Positions 35,726 to 38,078 of a DNA stretch of 38,078 nt are shown piece after piece. The DNA is taken from positions 1 through 38,078 of the IMG/VR virus record IMGVR_UViG_3300033141_003329; one strand, given 5' to 3'. This stretch comes from a virus. The notes below the pieces were generated by a model, which had not been told where the DNA came from, ran no database searches, and saw only the letters and a list, made by a program, of their open reading frames with translations. Made by a program: the position numbers and the translations under genes. Position 1 is the first letter of the stretch; the number at the start of each line of letters is the position of its first letter.

Positions 35726-35800
35726 CGGGCTTTGGGGCTCGGAATGACGGGCTTTGGGGCTCGGAATGACATGCTTTGGGACTCGGAATGACGGGTTGGG
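35699..35800 (+). repeat. family-A repeat with four tandem 22-bp right halves
   Basis: After GATTCCTCGAGGGACTCGGAATGACGGG, the unit CTCGGAATGACGGGCTTTGGGG recurs at 35716, 35738, 35760 and 35782 with exact 22-base period. The first unit contains the stop codon of the preceding gene. It is a local amplification of half a repeat. Confidence 0.9.
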
Positions 35801-35834
35801 ATAGGTTGGACTAGGCCGAGAGGCGGGGAGGTTT

Positions 35835-36476
35835 GTGGTGGAGTTGACGACGTACAAGGTTCGGGTGACGTTTATTACGCCGGTGTTGGGGAGCCAGCCG
35901 ACGCGGGATATTGCGGCGCAGTATTTGGCAAAGAAACACGGGTTCGAGCTGGCGGAGGACGAGGTGGAGAGCCTGCCGGACGCGCTGGATGCAAAGACGA
36001 CGGCGTTTCATCGGGTTCCGACGCCGTCGGGGTGGACAGAGTACGACGAGGACGGGCGGGTGCCGGGGTTGTTCAATTACCAGGTGAAGGGGTTTCTGAA
36101 ACACGCGGGGAAGGTGTTGAACGCGCAGCTCAAGAGCGGGGGGAAGCCGCTGCGGGCGTTGAGGAGCAAGGTGGGGAATCTGGTGTTTGTGGACCCGAGG
36201 CAGATCCCGCTGCATGTGCCGGCGGACGGGGAGCTGGACGTGATGGAGCGGCCTCTGCGGGCGCAGACGGCGCGGGGGGAGCGGGTGGCGATCGCGAGGA
36301 GCGAGGTGCTGCCAGAGGGGACGTGGTTTGAGGCGGGGCTGTCGGTGTGGCCGGGGCAGATCACGCAGGAGGTGTTGGAGGCGCTACTGGATTATGGGAT
36401 GTACCAGGGCATCGGGCAGTGGCGGTCGGGGGGGTGGGGGCAGTTTCGGTACGAGCTGAGCCTGGAAGACGTGTAG
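35835..36476 (+). CDS. RAMP-like phage protein of unknown function (213 aa)
   Basis: GTG 35835 or 35838 follows GGGAGG. The protein begins with a strand and Gly loop (YKVRVTFITPVLGSQPT), has NYQVKGFLKHAGKVLN, a strand block (GNLVFVDPRQIPLHVP), the signature ERPLRAQTARGERVAIARSE, and ends with a Gly-rich loop GIGQWRSGGWGQFRYEL. I recall the same pattern in a family widespread in phages of Firmicutes, without a known function. The final Gly-rich loop and strand order resemble RAMP-type RNA-binding proteins of CRISPR systems, but no CRISPR array or other Cas gene is present. It may bind nucleic acid during replication. Confidence 0.7.
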   Translation: MVELTTYKVRVTFITPVLGSQPTRDIAAQYLAKKHGFELAEDEVESLPDALDAKTTAFHRVPTPSGWTEYDEDGRVPGLFNYQVKGFLKHAGKVLNAQLKSGGKPLRALRSKVGNLVFVDPRQIPLHVPADGELDVMERPLRAQTARGERVAIARSEVLPEGTWFEAGLSVWPGQITQEVLEALLDYGMYQGIGQWRSGGWGQFRYELSLEDV

Positions 36477-36733
36477 CGACCGGCATGGTGAAGTCGCGTT
36501 CAGTAGGGTGGCGCGGGGGCGCTGTTTGGTTCGGAAGGGTAAGGGCTGCGTATTGTTGAGTCACGTGAGAGTATCGCGTTGTTTGGCGGCGCGGGGGGCT
36601 GTGTATTGTTGAGTCGCGTGAGCGTGTTGTGTTGCAACGTGCTGTATGGCGCGGGCGAGGAGGGGTGAGGTGATGCGTTGTTTGGCGGCGGCAGAGGGGC
36701 GTTTGGCGTTGAGGCGATCCGTGGAGGTGTGGG
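36477..36733. repeat. intergenic region with 24-bp direct repeats
   Basis: No convincing gene lies here. CTGYGTATTGTTGAGTCRCGTGAG occurs at 36546-36569 and 36599-36622 (two differences, 53 bases apart), and GCGTTGTTTGGCGGCG recurs at about 36576 and 36675. The spacer is G-rich and may be regulatory or a degenerate former gene. Confidence 0.6.
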
Positions 36734-37081
36734 ATGGAGCGACGGTGCAGCAGGTGCGGGGGGCGGGCGCGGTATTTGGTGGGCCTGCAGGTGGATGTGT
36801 TGGACCTGGAGACGGTGCGGGACCGAAAAAAGATGATCTCGGTGGCGCTGTGCGAGGAGTGCGAGGGGCTGAGCCGGGAGTTTTTGAGGCGGGACGCGGG
36901 GCAGCGTCGACGGGTGGCTGACGCGCTGTGCCAGGAGGTGAAGCGGGGGTTTCCGTTGCAAAGCCGGGAGCACGGGCGGGCTGCGGCCAGTTCCCCCCAC
37001 CCAGCCTCCCCCAGTCCCGGGCGGCCAGGGGCCAGCAGCCTGGGGGAAGGGAAGAGCCGTGGCAGATTGGGGGGAGAGTAG
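36734..37081 (+). CDS. zinc-ribbon small protein with repeat-derived tail (115 aa)
   Basis: GGAGGT (36723-36728) precedes ATG 36734. CSRCGG (5-10) and CEEC (~40-43) form a four-cysteine zinc site, followed by a helix (FLRRDAGQRRRVADALCQEV). The last ~35 residues (from AAASSPHPASPSPG) are read from a family-B palindrome and are probably unstructured. The family is not identified. Confidence 0.6.
   Translation: MERRCSRCGGRARYLVGLQVDVLDLETVRDRKKMISVALCEECEGLSREFLRRDAGQRRRVADALCQEVKRGFPLQSREHGRAAASSPHPASPSPGRPGASSLGEGKSRGRLGGE
36989..37062. repeat. GC-rich palindromic repeat, family B
   Basis: TTCCCCCCACCCAGCCTCCC and CAGCCTGGGGGAAGGGAAG form an imperfect palindrome around CCCGGGCGGCCAGGGGCC. 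It is read through as the C-terminal tail of the zinc-ribbon protein. Confidence 0.7.
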
Positions 37082-37211
37082 AGTTGTGCGTTGTTCGGCG
37101 AGAGTTGTGCGGAGCAGAGAGCAGTGACGCAGAGGTCAAGCAAGGCACAGTGCGGAATCGTAGGGGTGTCGTCGTGAACGGTATGGTCACGCGAGGGCAG
37201 GAGGAGGTAGG

Positions 37212-37292
37212 GTGATTTATCTGGTGGCGTTTGTGGGGTTTGCGCTGTGCGCGCTGTTGATGGCGTGGGGGATGAGGGGCCGAGGCGGGTGA
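37212..37292 (+). CDS. single-pass membrane peptide (26 aa)
   Basis: AGGAGGTAGG lies just before GTG 37212. The peptide is almost only a membrane helix (MIYLVAFVGFALCALLMAWG) with a short Arg/Gly end. It is too short for most gene finders. The good ribosome site is the main support. Confidence 0.45.
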   Translation: MIYLVAFVGFALCALLMAWGMRGRGG

Positions 37293-37334
37293 AGTTGACT
37301 GTGGTGGTGCTGTTTGCGGCGGTGGAGGTGGACG

Positions 37335-37481
37335 ATGGATTCGAGCAAGGGGCAGGTGGTGCGGCGGGTGCCGTGCGAGGTGTACTCGCGGATCGTGGGG
37401 TATCTGCGGCCGGTGCAGAATTGGAATAAGGGGAAGCGGCAGGAGTGGTTGGAGCGGAAGGTGTATCGGGCGGAGGTATAG
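37335..37481 (+). CDS. standalone NrdD-tail-like protein (48 aa)
   Basis: ATG 37335 is preceded by GGAGGTG. The product is MDSSKGQVVRR then VPCEVYSRIVGYLRPVQNWN and KGKRQEWLERKVYR. This resembles the C-terminal glycyl-radical segment of anaerobic (class III) ribonucleotide reductase, with R-x-V-G-Y holding the candidate radical Gly 22 and the downstream WNKGK..E...RKVY. No other part of the reductase is encoded in the window. It may be a spare radical domain, as YfiD/GrcA is for pyruvate formate-lyase; that is inference. Confidence 0.65.
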   Translation: MDSSKGQVVRRVPCEVYSRIVGYLRPVQNWNKGKRQEWLERKVYRAEV

Positions 37482-37707
37482 AACTGTGTTGTCGTGTTAG
37501 GGTGTCGTGAAGTGCCGAATTGTGGGGTGAGGGCAAGGTGGCGCATCGAAACGTACGGCGGGGGTATGGTAGAGTCAGGTGGCGTATCGTAGGGCGCGGT
37601 GGGGGTCTAGTAGAGTTCTGTGCAGCCGGGTTGGGTGGCGGCGGGAAAGATTCCTCGATGGACTCGGAATGACGGTCGGAGAGGAATGATGGGTTGGGAG
37701 GTGCGGG
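37482..37707. other. intergenic G-rich region with family-A repeat
   Basis: No gene is supported here. A family-A copy with one change (GATTCCTCGATGGACTCGGAATGACGG, about 37651-37677) lies near its end. Two loosely similar segments (AGGTGGCGCATCG at 37536 and AGGTGGCGTATCG at 37578) suggest old duplications. Confidence 0.5.
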
Positions 37708-38010
37708 ATGCGGGATGGGCGGGGGCGGGTGGTTACGGTCAGGGATGGACAGTTCAGGCGGACAAAGCGGACGCCGCACGAGGCGGGGCGGGCGGCGCGG
37801 ACGGTGGGGACGACGTTTCCGGCGCCAGAGTGGCGGGATGCGGTGCTGGCGCTGGCGCAGCGGTGGGGGTGCAGGCCGGGGGACGTGATGGTGTACGCGG
37901 TGAGCCTGCTGATGGCGGGGGTGGAGAGCGGGGAGGTGGAGCGGCCTGCGGGTGAGGTGACGTGGTGGATGCGGACGGGCGAGGGGTTTCGGCTGCCTTG
38001 GGAGCCGTGA
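37708..38010 (+). CDS. ribbon-helix-helix-like protein (100 aa)
   Basis: GGGAGGTG precedes ATG 37708. After a basic N-terminus, TVGTTFPAPEWRDAVLALAQ and RPGDVMVYAVSLLMAGVE have the strand-helix-helix order of RHH DNA-binding proteins. The C-terminus (MRTGEGFRLPWEP) lies in the terminal repeat and is seen again, slightly changed, at the left end of the window. It may regulate the adjacent late operon. Confidence 0.6.
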   Translation: MRDGRGRVVTVRDGQFRRTKRTPHEAGRAARTVGTTFPAPEWRDAVLALAQRWGCRPGDVMVYAVSLLMAGVESGEVERPAGEVTWWMRTGEGFRLPWEP

Positions 38011-38078
38011 TGAGGTCGGGGGTTTGGCGGGTTGGGGCGCAGCGGGGCTCCTGGCGGGGGTTGTGGGGCGGACGGTGG
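37953..38078. repeat. right copy of imperfect terminal direct repeat
   Basis: The segment matches 1-123 except for a 3-base-longer in-frame variant near 37971-37979 and two substitutions. It shows that the window closes on itself. Confidence 0.9.

Noticed and set aside
36646-36921. 91-codon plus-strand frame overlapping the zinc-ribbon gene
   Set aside because: Its latter half is an alternative frame of the zinc-ribbon gene, which has the better ribosome site and paired cysteines.
36361-37779. Long minus-strand open frame (472 codons)
   Set aside because: It is Pro/Ser/Thr-rich, crosses repeats and intergenic DNA, and mirrors G-rich plus-strand genes with better ribosome sites. It is a shadow of GC-rich composition.

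Overview
The window looks like one essentially complete genome of a temperate, tailed (siphovirus-type) phage of about 38 kb, probably infecting a Chloroflexota bacterium. The host guess rests on very high GC, on carbohydrate-binding and glycosidase-like domains that I know mainly from Chloroflexota proteins (the genes at 15131 and 34391), and on dispersed palindromic repeats common in that group; it is an inference. The two ends share a ~125 bp near-identical direct repeat (1-123 and 37953-38078), so the sequence is either circular or terminally redundant, cut inside a small gene near the terminase block.

Reading clockwise from the cut: 236-3574 holds a membrane protein, a D12-class adenine methyltransferase and small genes. 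3634-12294 is the packaging and head module: small and large terminase, a portal protein fused to a MuF-like head-morphogenesis domain, a gpG-like protein, a Mu I/Z-like protease-scaffold with an internal scaffold start, capsid decoration protein and Mu T-like major capsid protein. 12307-18031 has structural genes with sugar-binding folds, head-tail connectors, tail tube and a tail-chaperone pair apparently joined by a +1 frameshift. A small moron island with divergent promoters and a structured leader (18079-18958) interrupts the tail operon, which resumes with tape measure, a distal tail protein carrying an inserted beta-propeller, a Gp37-like hub and a terminator at 24668-24702. The head genes are Mu-like in sequence while the tail is long and non-contractile.

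24709-28245 is mainly a minus-strand lysogeny and conversion module: tyrosine integrase, an attP containing the 3' half of a tRNA-Met(CAU), a DUF6232-like membrane protein, two lipoproteins, a small membrane protein and an XRE-type repressor. The repressor is divergent from a ribbon-helix-helix regulator at 28369, with a lambda-like palindromic operator between them. 28544-30222 carries small zinc-binding and membrane proteins.

30377-34080 is replication: an operator-flanked promoter, a 911-aa primase-helicase, a TubC-like/zinc-ribbon protein, and an origin-like segment with an AT-rich core between 9-bp AACGTT iterons, followed by a 32-bp hairpin tandem array. 34096-35410 may be a lysis cassette (33-aa membrane peptide, small basic protein, TIM-barrel glycosidase-like protein). 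The rest contains small genes, a RAMP-like protein and a 48-aa protein resembling the glycyl-radical tail of anaerobic ribonucleotide reductase. Two families of palindromic repeats decorate the G-rich plus-strand arm and often supply the ends of genes.
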